From contig JAWNZC010000322.1 of assembly GCA_035771165.1 (NCBI GenBank), positions 5,486,001-5,550,000 of the forward strand: a DNA stretch of 64,000 nucleotides, read 5' to 3'. This DNA is from Paragorgia papillata (Eukaryota > Cnidaria > Anthozoa > Scleralcyonacea > Coralliidae). A model generated the notes under the pieces. It did not search any database and was not told where the DNA came from. It worked only from the letters and a program-made list of their open reading frames with translations. Below, piece by piece: positions 13,301 through 25,700 of the stretch. How positions within the stretch are numbered: the first letter of the stretch is position 1; each line of letters begins with the position of its first letter. The translations under genes were made by a program, and so were the position numbers.

Positions 13301-16300
13301 AAAAGATACTCTTGCCATTTCTAGTTAGACATCTTGACGTACCATGGGCGCTGCTTTTCTCCACGTTGTTTCGAAGTTTCTTGAAGTTGTGCTAGATAAT
13401 AGTACAAACAAGATTATGTACAACTGCTAATTATAACACATAATATTAAATGTATATCAGTATGCAAAACAACAGGGTTCGAGAGGAATTAAATTTCGCC
13501 AAACACAAGTGTCATTTTCCATTCATTCTTTGAGAGCATGCAAGGGTTATTTTCTCAGAATTCCACTCCAGTGAATTTGTTTTCCCCGAAAATTTGCATT
13601 ATATCTCTTGTAAAACTCTGATAAATAATGCAAAAAATTTATATCGCAAATTGGCTAATCAGAAACAAGAAAAATTAATTGAGCTATATATAAGTAATTA
13701 TAGTGTGTATTTGAAGTTTTATGCATCCTTGTATGCTGCATGTATACCTTACAGTCCATTAAAAAGACCATTGGATCTTCTGTCATCATGTTATATCCAA
13801 TGAAATGCAAATCGCAAGGATTATAATTAGAAAAGTGCATTTTGAAGAACTGCCTGTTAGCATCTCCACCATCACATAAAACAAAATAGATCCTAAATAA
13901 ATAAAGATTAAAAGATGTATAGTTATGGAGTCATTGGAGAGAGATACATATAGCGTTTGGCGGAGGTGGGCATTAATTGAAATTTACATATTAAATTCTA
14001 CCTAAATCCGGCTCTTCTCATCTGTAATACGCCTTCCCAAAATTGCAGATATAACACTGACGGTGGACATTGGGCAGTTGGAAAATGCGCCAGTGGAAAT
14101 CGAAATCCTCCATCGCTAAGGAACACAAACTGTAAGAGGTGTGTTGCTATTGAAATTCTTGAATCGCATTCTACACAGAAATATATAAATGCATGTAAAA
14201 AATTTGTCATATTAAATATATCAAAGCATTTTTTTAGTTCAATAACTGAAATATTGACTGGCGCGTTAGTTTTTTATTTGTCTACGTCTTATTATATCAG
14301 TTAATATGAATTTTTACTTACTCGATTCTATCGTTTTCATATCGTTGTAAAAACCTCCAAGTGATACCATCCCTGTAAGTTGGTGTCTTCCGCCCTTGAT
14401 TGACATTTGTAAATCTTCCTGATATGGAGAATAACAAAGCGGTGTCGTTACAAAATAATAATATTTATATTATACCTGTGCATGTATATACCTGAATTTT
14501 CATCTCGTCCAGAAGTAGGCCACCCCAATAGTCTTCCGGTTTGAGATTCTGCCGATTTGCCTCCTTCTGGCACCATGATATCACTTCCTCGTTCCATCCT
14601 GGCTCCTGATTGACAGAGTTCTTGTAGTATCTATTGAAATGCATGCATACATAAATATACATGCCTACATATACATACCTACATATATAGATATATATAT
14701 TTTCGAACCGTATTTTACCAAATCCTGCTTTCTGATTGGCTAACGAGCGGTCCGTATGAACCCGTACGGACCGCTCGAAATAATTTTTTTTAAATGTGTT
14801 TTATAGGCCGTAAGATATTCTAAAAACGTTTGAAAATAAACTTAAACGAAATAAAAAAACCTATAGATCGTTTTCATCTTACCAAAACAATGAAATGGCG
14901 GCCATATTGGTGTACGGTATGGGAATTAGCTCTTTCTTATTCAAATATTTCGTATTGTTTCACCACCCCCATGGGATCACCGATCACGTGAGTGAAAACG
15001 ATCCATTGCATTCATCTTTGCCCGATATGGCAAATATTTAAGTCTAGAATTTTAATATTACGCTTGACCTTCGGTCTCGCCCAATATTGAATTCTCGACT
15101 TAAATATTTTGCCATATCGGGCTTAGATTAATCCAATAAGTTATAATATATATATAAGTACATATATTTACATAAGTACTTTCGAATTCTCCCAAGTCAC
15201 TCGAGTGTTTTCATTAGATTATATAAACACAGGGCATCCATTCTCTATTTCTTTTACGAAATAAGGCTAAGAAATTTGCCGTGACACCACAACCGTGTTT
15301 GCATAGCCTGGTATAAACACAGTAATTGACCAATCACAGCGTGCGTAAGACTATTTTATAAATATATATATATGGCTAATTAGTAAACAAATGTTTCGCA
15401 CCAACCTTATAAGGCGATTACTCGGAAGGACAAGAAATTCACGCATTGCATCCAAAGCTCTTGGGTTCTTGCAGTACACATCCAGGACAAATCTCATTAT
15501 TCTAAAGAAAGATGGTTGGTAAATTTGAAGTTGTTTTTGAAGGTAGACAATAATTTTTAGTACGACAATGAGTACCAATAAATCATACTGAACCTTGGAT
15601 CCCATCTGTAACCTTTCGACGACTTCGCGGATAGCTGCTTCATTTGCTGTTCCCAAAGTACTTTCATGTCAGGTGGAATTTCTTTGACGTCTGTTGCTTC
15701 AAGAATTTTCAAAAGATCCAAACTATCTTCCTCCACCAGCTCTATCATCTCTGTTTCTTTTTCACGAGATTCTCTCTTTAAATCTTTTTTTAACTCTTTT
15801 CGCTGGTTTAAGACTTTCTCTTTAAGGCCCGTTTCATCTAAGAAACGCAAGTTGCACTTTTTGTGTGGAATACATGCTGAATCCATCGCTTTTCGCTTAG
15901 CTTCTCTGTTTCGAAAAAGTTTGGCAGCATACGAACAACATCTGCATGAATTTCCACGAAGTTTAACAAGCAAACAAGAAGTAGAAATTAATCTCTTGTG
16001 TTTTCCAGTAATGTTCGATGTTACGCTTACAACGTTCGAATTGGAAACTGGCAATTTGAGAAATTTAAATTCATCGTCGCTGGAGATTTGTTGCCCAGTG
16101 CATGGCGATGTTAGCTCGAGAAGACAAATGGCCTCGTCAATGGTATTGAGACAGATTTCCATTTCATCTATACCCTTGATGTCTGCGAAAGAGATTTCTC
16201 GGCCATGTATGCACAAGTGCAGTGTAGGCTTAGGATGCATGTTGATAATAAGTGCTGACATTAGGCGGTGCCCTTCCATAGTAATGACTTCTTCACTACT

Positions 16301-16693
16301 TTTCGGATCAGGAAAGTACATCAATGTGACGGACTGTTTATCGACAAGGGACGAGTCGATTAACCATCCGGGACGATTGGCGCAATATAATTGAATATCT
16401 TTCAAAGTTTGTTCGTTGAAATGGGTGATATTTATTCTTCTTCTTCCATCCGCTACGTTACTTGACTTCTTTCTTAAATGTAGGTAACCGGTACCATTGT
16501 CAGCTGAAGATATTTTCTCAACTTTTCCACCCCAAACATCTTGAATAAGCATTCCTAATGTGCGTAAGTTCAACTCTAGTTTGGCTTCTAACGCAGAATG
16601 TATTACCAGATTTGATGGCACAAATGCATCCTCACAATACTCATAGTTAGAAACAATCCTGAATAAAATTAACACAATGTGAGTTTTATTATA

Positions 16694-16770
<77 letters not shown>

Positions 16771-19700
16771 AGTCAATAAACGTTTTAAGTACATATGAGG
16801 GTTGAGAAATATTTCAAAAGATACAAAAATTTTATAATTATGAATGTGGATGTACAATCAGTATAGAAATCCGTTTTGAGCACATCAGGTTTATACGCGA
16901 CATAGAAGAAAATCTCCTCTTAATTATCATGGACGCATGCGCACGCCTTTCATAGGCTTTTCTGGGCAAAACTAGTCAAACAGGTTTTCCGTTTATTTGG
17001 CAGTTGACACATGCAATGGAATAGTCGAGCAATGATAGAAGCAGCATGCTTGGAGCAGCATTGGCCTTAAAACGTTTACGATTTCCGTTAATATAGGGGT
17101 TTTTTAAGGTATAGTTATCACAAATTCAAATTGATTCTAGATCTCGTTTCTCTTTTGATTTTAAGATGTTCCTCAGCTAGCTTTGACGACTGCCATGGAT
17201 GACAGCCGTTTGTTCGTTTTCGAACGTTGGTTCTTTTTCCTTTTTCGTTGCAGACTATTGATTTTGTACGTTTATGGATTGGAAACTCTTTTGTCTTCTT
17301 ACTTGACTTGCTCGTCAGACTGACATGCAGATTTCAATAATACTTCGAGAATGCCTGTGGTGTTTTTATATAATGGCAGTTTTGCCTCTTGGCTTCACAA
17401 TTTAGATCTTTAACTTATATTTCCCAGTGTGGACTTCGTTTGCGTGTGAAAGCATTTATAACCTATCGACCAAACGACATATTTATTCAGGTAAGTCAGT
17501 TATCTTGTAACGAGTTACTTTCCCTGCATGGCATTAGACTTAGTCATATAAGCTTGACTTGCGTTTTGGATGTATGAGCGGGCTTTTAGGTCAATATTAT
17601 TCGGTGTTCATTGCCGTACCTTCCTTTCCCTTCCCTTGTTTTTTTTTTACAGTGTTGTCTATTCATGCTTAAAACACTTAAACAGTGATTAAAACGTCTT
17701 TTTTTTTGGAGATGACATTGTAATTTTTTGGTCTTCTTAACTGTTTGTACGATAGATTTCGTACTGAGGCAAACTCGACTGAAACTGATTGGTTTTTTGT
17801 TCTTGCGTTGTGAGAAGCGCTGGCTGTTTTTGTTTTCAAATATGACAAATTATACGGCGGTATAAACATTTGCAAATAACCAGTTCAGTAATGTGGGTCT
17901 TTCACTTTTAAAGAATATCGTATGCATGCAAACTTACCAGAAAAAAGCGTTGACATTATTGCAAAATCCCTTCGGCTTCTCCTTTTCCATCACAGACGGA
18001 CCTTCAGCTTAGACTGTTTTCGGAAAACAAAGAAAGCTTGTTTTTCTTTTCGTTAAAGTATTAAAAATGAATGTAGAGCAATTTATTTTGACGGAATTTC
18101 GTGTTTTTATCGATAAACAGTAAGCTTATTAATAATTTATTTAGATAAAAAGTAAATGCTAAATGTACATTGCCTTTGTTGGCTTTGGCAATTTCTTTTG
18201 ACGGTATTTCGTCTTTGTTTATCTTTTAAAAACATAATTTAAAAATATATATTTTCATACGTACCAGAACAAAATCGTTTCGAGTTTCCTTTATCACATC
18301 TTTTGTTTAAAAAGTCCTTTACAATTTAGGCTTTATTATAAATAAAAAACTATAAATAAATTTCACCGTCGGCCGACGTCGGGTATTTTTCTTTCACGTA
18401 TCATCGCCAACAATCCCGCCAAGTTTTCCACTTTTTAATTTGTGCTGACTAACCCCCCTGCAGCTCTTTTTTTCCCCTCCAGGAACGTCATAGTTTGTGT
18501 ATTTTATTGACCAATAGGCTTACTATTGCTGCTTTAAAAAAATGACGAATACGTCGACCTGTAGCATCCCGCATAGAGACAGGGAAAATCTTCAACAAAA
18601 TTTCACAGTTTGTGTCTATTTTACCTCTTTCCCGGCTGTTTTGAAACGAAATTTGTTTGTGACAAGATAGTAAAATTATCCAGGTTTAATGTATCGTTAG
18701 TTTTTTGTCAGTTTTCATCACGTTGTACCAAGTATTTTCCCATTTGTTCAAGTAGTTTGTTCGTAAACCATGAATTACTTGCCAACCTTATGTATTTCTA
18801 TATAATATCATGTAATCATTGCAAGGGGCCTTGCGGCGCGCGACAGCTAGTAGGGGAATGGGGCTCTACACGGATTTTTGGGCTACCTATGCTAGTACGG
18901 ACCGAATCGTACCGAATAAGCGAGGTCAATAATATGGCTACAAATGTTGTAAACGTTCTGTGAAAACTCGACAAAGTGTTAGGATCGTATTCGCCACCAT
19001 TTTTCTTGCGAACTAAACCAAAATGACATGCAGATGTCTTCCCATTTTTAGAGTACTTTCCGTTTAGCTAGAATCTTGACCTTTCTACCCCAAATAGCAT
19101 TTTTCAATTGCTTTTTTTTGACATATTGCTCAAAGTTGTACGTTAAGTAGTTGAATAAAAAAACCCATCTGGAATTCTATAATACTTGTGAGAAGTAAAT
19201 GTTGTATTATTACGAACAATGTTACGAACGTTTTGAACATTTTAAAAAGTTTCACATAACGCGGAAACTTGAACTATAGATCAAATGAAAGCTTAACAAA
19301 ATTTCTAACAACATTACCTGCACGATATATTTCAACAATGAGTAGTTCTGGAGTTCTTATCTATCTTGTTGCATATACTAACATGACTTTCATTTTGTTT
19401 ATAAAATTCTCACTGTCCGCTGTCTGGAACGGCAGATTCCGGACCGCTCAAGAACCAATCATTGAAATTGCTGGATTTCACGTTCTGGACCGCTCACGAA
19501 AATAGTCCTATAATAAAATAGATTACTACATATATTATGTCAAGCCAAACATCTCACCCAATCTGATTGGTGATTGTGTGAAACTCACTTTATAGTTAAC
19601 ATTCAAGTTTTACATAAAGTTGAACTTGAATGTCTACATTCATTCGATTCATTTTAACTGTATACAACGCAAACAGCTGGAAATTCGCCCAATGTACCGT

Positions 19701-22700
19701 GTAAACATGGTCTTAGGCCACTTTTGCAGTCATCGCAGAATCATGTAGGCTTGCAGCCGATATATTACCATGGTTAACAAAGCCAAACCCACGCAATCGA
19801 CAAAACCGCCGTAAGTTTTGATTTACAATTGGAATTGTTATACCATGCATGGACAGTTTATTGCACTTGAAAGTGCAATATTAGCAGCCGGTAAATAGGG
19901 TCTCGCTTGCATCAACAACTCAATTGATCGTTGAGTTCAAAAAAAATTTAGTTAAAAAATACTTACAGTCAAGTTAGTCAAGTAACAACAATATGTTAAA
20001 TTATACACAATAGCGTACCGTCGAGCTGTTATTTATAGTACAAAATGCGGACAAACAAACCAAAATTGACTATCAAATGATTGCAAATTAGCTATTGTCC
20101 GGACTGCAAGAATTATGGGTAAAAGCGGACAAACTTAAATAGTGACGTCATTACGACGGAGCGCTATTATAGTCTAAGGCCCGTTTACATGAAGCGGATT
20201 GACAGTCCAATCGAATCGAAAAACGCGAGTGAAGTCAATCCGGGCACATGTTTACATGGATAATCCGATCTGCTTGGAGCGTTGTTTTAGGTTTTGGAAC
20301 ACTATTTTCTGTGCTTCCCTCAATGTCTGCCATTTAGCACGGACACGCACCAACTTCACTCATGCGTATCAAGTCATTTTCAAGTCAAACCGTGTTTAGA
20401 TGAATCAGATTAGAGACATTCAAGTCGATCCTTGCTTGAATCTCAAGTCAATCCACTCCACTGCGTGGATCGAAACCTTTCAATCTTCTTCATGTAAACA
20501 CAACAAAGAGAAACAACATGTGCGAGATTTGACTTGAACACTCAATCCACTTCATGTAAACAGAGCCTAAGAACAATGTTCTTTAAACATTAAGGAGGAG
20601 GCTTTCATCATTGTCACAGTGAAGATGGTGGAGGGTTCTGTGCTTATGCTGATATCACATTATCGATACATGTAAGATATTAAGATATTTGTGTCGAAGA
20701 AAATATGTGACTATAGTTGTTGAAAAGCCGATTGGCGCTAATTTAGGTTAGAAATTAAGTTAATCTGTTTTATAAAATATAAATTGCTTGGTGATTGGGT
20801 AAAAGCCATATTTCTATAGATCGTCGGGGCGTTCATATTGTTATACCATCTCTATTCTATGGGAACTCCTTATTCAAACATTTCGTATTGTTTAACCACT
20901 CCAATGCGGTCAGCGATCATGTCAGAGTGAAAACGATCCATAGCTCGATGTGAACAAGTCTAGGCTTACTGTTACTTTAGCCGCTCTAATATTACAATTT
21001 TTTGAAATTGTGATAATTTTTTTCCTCTTTATTTTTTTTTTCACCAGTTTCTGTTTAAAACCTTTGAGTCAGTTTCTACAGCAATGATAATAGATCTAGA
21101 TGCTCATCAGGTATGTTTGCTTTGATCAAGATCAGAGGCGTCCTGGCCTCAAAGTTTTAAGACTGGCAAAGGATACGGATTTATCAACAAGCAAGTTGAA
21201 GACAAGTTTTTTTAGCACATTGAGTAAGACACGGGCAGACAGGGCCGTTGGGAGGTACATGTATTGTGGGACCCAGTGCAAAATATTGATTTGAGGCCCT
21301 GATGACGTAACATAATATGTTGAAACTTGAATCTCAAAAATTTTAGGGGGACTCTTCCCCTTTCTCGGCGGTGCACAGGCAGGAAATTGTTTATGATCTC
21401 AAAAGTATACGACGATATAGTAAGAATTTTCTATACTCTCTCTGACCACGCTGCCTAATTCAAGATGTTTATTTAATGATAGTTGTAATGTCATTCTTCG
21501 TGAAATCACATGAATAAGCTCATTTGTTGTTGCACTTGCGCGATTTGCTTCTCTCCCGCATGGACTGTGTATAACGAACATGTTGAATGAGCAAAAGGTT
21601 CTACGTCGGATAAATACCTCGAACATCGGTTTTCCGCAGATAAATCCCGAAGATTTACATCGAAAAGGTGTTATGATGGTTTGCTCAATACACACTCAAG
21701 AGAATTTCTAATTTATTTTTTTGGGAAATACCTGTTCACTGTTTTTTGTTTCGAGAGATTTATAAAAGGAAATGAAAAATCTTTTGCCCTATAGTACAAT
21801 AAAAAACAAGAACAAAATATAGTTTGGGAGAACTCATAATATAGTTGTTGAAACACCTTTCATTTAGTGCTTGTGTTTCCACGAATATTTCTTGCTCAAA
21901 AGTTTCACCCTTGTTGGTGCATGTACTACATCTATATACATTAAAATGAAAGGCTGCCAATCAAAAAGTGTGATCAGGGGGCGTAGGAACTGGGGGGAGA
22001 GGGGACACGTGCCCCCAACTTTGTCGTAAAGTGCCCCTTTTATGATAAAACATGTGCGCAAATGCTCTTTTGAAGCTCTAACCCCCAAAGAAGTGCCCTT
22101 TTGAAGCTGTACCCCTCCAACGTAAACTCAGTGCTTCCTACGCCACTGAGTAATGCAAAAAGGATAAACTAGCGGACTTTTTTGGACGTTTGTTTTAATC
22201 CGTTGTCACGGCAACTGTTTTTTTGTCAGTATTGTTTTAAAAACCTAATAAATTAGCCGAATTTTCCGTCTACCAGAGATACGTATGATCAACCGCAGCC
22301 TAAGGCTCTCTCTCTCTTTGCTGTTTTACTTCCTAGAGCGGTGACGACAGACCTACAGTAGGTACCAGTCTCATCATGTACGCGCGTGCTTCAGAACGAC
22401 TGCACTAGGCTGGATCACCCGTGTTTGCATAGCCTAGCATAAACACGGTAAATGCCTAATCACAGCATGCTTAAGAGGCTACCTATTTTATAATTATGAA
22501 AACTGTATGTACTGTTTATTAAAGCCGAGTGACGTAAAAAGTTTGAAGATTGACCTTGTGTGAGTCGTAAAACCTAGCCAAAGATTTATCGAAAATAGAG
22601 AGCATGTCTTTACTGATCATATATAAAGAATTCATGATTTTTAATATATCTATTTAAGGAATGGCTACTTGTGTTTATATAGTTTGATGCAAACTAAAAT

Positions 22701-25700
22701 TCTCTCAAACTCACTCAAATGTTTGGCTGTGTTTGCATTCGACTATTGGGCTCTTGCAGGTGACGGGATGACTACTTTAAAGTACCGACGTTTAGTGGAC
22801 CAAATAATGAATGGTAATCCTTTTGTTTATATGGATTTGCCACCCAGCTTGGGAATACGTGCAAGAGCTCAATATATAAACGCAGGGCGTATGCAAGTAT
22901 CAAGAATTCAAGTTTCCGGCCCAAATGTGATGCAATATGGGATAGAATCAAAGGTCAAGTGAGCAACAATTAAGTCAGTGCCATTGTTGTGGCTCATGAA
23001 TATTCTATGTTAACAATGGCACTGACTTAATTGTTGCTTACTTGACCTTTGATTCTATCGCATATTGCATCACATTTGGGCCAGAAACTGTGCTGTGACG
23101 TCACAACTGTGTTTGCATAGCCTGATAAAGACCAATCTCGTTCCCAGAGCCCACGTTCCCCACCCGGGAAACGAGAGACTCTGGGATAATCCGTTGAAAA
23201 TCGTTACGTTATTGGCTGAATAGTGAGCATGAGTTGGTCTGAAGTGACCGGGAGTAGAATTAATAAAACCAAAATAACAAAGATGTCGGCGACAAGACTC
23301 CAGTGAAGACGTTGCCGCGATCGATATCTTCGCCGTATGTGCGCAGATGCTGTAATTCGAGCTTCGCCAGCAACCCCATTGACTTGTTTGGGGAAAAGTC
23401 AAACAAGGAGAACATACTATCCAGATTCCGCTCGGATATTTACGCATGCGTACCTCAACCGGAATAACAAGAATCCTGTGATTTAAAACGGATTATCCCA
23501 GAGTCCTTCGTTTCCCGGGTGGGGAACGTGGGCTCTGGGAACGAGATTGGATAAAGACATGGCAACTGACCAATCACAGCACGCGTAAGACGGAACTGAT
23601 TTTTATATGTGTTATTTAGGGAAATGGTCATGAACGTGATTTTATTGACAATGAAAAGGTTTATATTATGGACGTTTATAACTCTCTTATATATCCACGT
23701 GATACTTGGGCAAAAAGTAAGTAAAAAATAATTTATCTGCAGTTAGTTGCAAAGTGGCATTCAAATAAACGGTTTGTCATCTATTTTGAAAATGCTGTGA
23801 AATATAATTCAAAAACTCATTAATAATTCATGAGGAAAACACAAAGGAAATCAGTACCATGTCCGTGGTTTTATACCTGATAAAACTTCTTGACGTCAGA
23901 AAGAATACTAATGAACATACAATTTTATTTAAAGATGTTAGAAGCGAAACCAGGATTATTCATATTAGGTTTTTAGACGTTCTCTGGTTTAAAATATGTC
24001 GAAGACTGCAGACTGGCAGTCGAAAGCTTGTAACTTAAATAAATATTTAAAACCAGAGAACGTCTAAAAACCTAATACAATTTTATATAAAGAATACTAA
24101 TGAACATACAATTTTATATAAAGAATACTAATTAACATAACATCCAATAACGAATCGTTTTTGAAGCCATTCAAAACACTCGCATCACGTGTTTTATCAG
24201 ATCTAAAGCACTCGGGCTGCGCCCTCGTGGTTTTAAATCTGATAAAACACTCCTGCTCGTGTTTTAAATATTACTAAAACAATTTAGTTTTATGACCTAA
24301 ATGGTTGCCACCGACTAGATGCATGACCGGTAGTTTTGTATTTTCTTAAACTAATTTGTGCTGGAATACCGAAACTTAATTTAATTTAAAGAGAGAAGAA
24401 GAAAAAACAAAAACGAAAACAACAAGTGGTGTCATACAATGTCATCATAGTCAATCGAGATATGGTCTGGAGACTCAGCTAAATTCTTTGGTCTATCTTT
24501 TTGTTCGCCTTTATGCATTTTTGTGCACGGTGCACGGTCACTGAACACATTGTATTTTAGTATAATGAACGAATTGTCCAATAGCAACGTTTCAGTTCAA
24601 TCACTCAACCGTGTTATTTAAATATTAATAAACATAAAACAAAGGATGTGCACGGTGTAAGGTACGGTTCAACATAAAATCACAGCTCATTATAGGCGCT
24701 TTGAAGTTTGCCGAGTTTCCAGACCATATCTCGATTGACTATGCTGTCATGTATAGGTACCATGGCGCACCCATGGTATAATATCGGCTCCTACTTGTAC
24801 GCAACGTCTTTTTTTTTAAAACTGAATTATTTTTTTAACTCATTCCTATCCGAGGGCTTCCCCAGAGGTGACTAAAATCGTCTGGCGTTAGCCAGAATAA
24901 AATACTAAAGACCGATTCGGACAGCAAAGAGATATTATTAACAAATGACTTTTCCCTGCACCTCCACCACCAGTTATAAAAAGATTTAAAGCATCATCAA
25001 AATAGACAACGTTGTTCATATTGTGATGACTAATCTTTTAAAGTGTTTATGAAGTAAAAAACTCGTTGGTATTTATTTTTTCTTCAATGAAGAGAAGAGC
25101 ATGGGAAGAGCATATCCATATATAAGCTGGCGTATACTTTTTCGAGTTATGAACTCTCAAATTTGGGCTTCTTGGTAACAATTCCCTATGACGTACGCAG
25201 ATGGATCAATGATGCTAAAATCCATTGTTCTTATGTATAGTTGTCCATCCATCATAAAGCATTGTTGCTGAGAAATTTCTCCAGAAATGAACTATAGCCT
25301 TCTCAAACTCATTAATAATTCATGAGGAAAACGTAATGGGAATCAGTTACTGAAACGTTGTGAAATGTGGTAATAACCGCCCATAAATTAAGACAAGCTT
25401 TACCTCAAATTTCTCTTTAAATACTGATTTGTTTGAGAAGCTATACCATACACTCGAAAGCCGTTTATTATCTGATTTAAAAACACCTCGAAGTGAGTTA
25501 AAAAAACTCGGCTGTCGCCTCGTTTTTCAACTCGCGTCTCGGTGTTTTCAAATCGGATAACAAACGGCTTCTCGTGTATGATATATTATATACTTCTCAA
25601 ACTCATTAATAATTTATGAGGAAAACATAATGAAAATCAATTACCGAGACGTCGTTGTGAAATGTGGTAATAAACGCCCATAAATTACGACAAGTTTTAC

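Larger units (their letters stand above)
5478..18891. mobile_element. 13.4-kb P-superfamily-like transposon with Pif1 helicase and very long TIRs
   Basis: The ends are exact inverted copies (CATAGGTAGCCC at 5478, GGGCTACCTATG ending at 18891), flanked by the direct repeat CTAGTAC at 5471-5477 and 18892-18898. Terminal inverted repeats run about 2.12 kb (5478-7596 and 16772-18891) with only a few differences seen by eye, for example near 5730-5732 and 5806, which suggests a young insertion. Between them lie two complete convergent genes, a helicase (7906-12188) and a transposase (17990-12525). The CA...TG termini, short target duplication and THAP9/P-like transposase point to the P superfamily. 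The Pif1 helicase partner and the TIR length are not typical of described P elements known to me. Several short MITEs have since landed in its introns. Confidence 0.85.

Noticed and set aside
15666..16394. 242-residue plus-strand frame
   Set aside because: Antisense shadow of transposase exon 2, which has conserved motifs and correct splice phases on the minus strand.
17389..17577. Open frame conserved in both TIRs, facing outward (also 6791-6979 reverse)
   Set aside because: It begins with TTG and the nearby ATG frame stops after ten codons. Conservation follows simply from TIR identity, and no domain was recognised.
5478..18891. Interpretation of the giant element as a Maverick/Polinton or Helitron
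   Set aside because: No DNA polymerase B, retroviral-type integrase, capsid or ATPase genes, and no HUH Rep domain. Long TIRs and a 7-bp duplication do not fit a Helitron.
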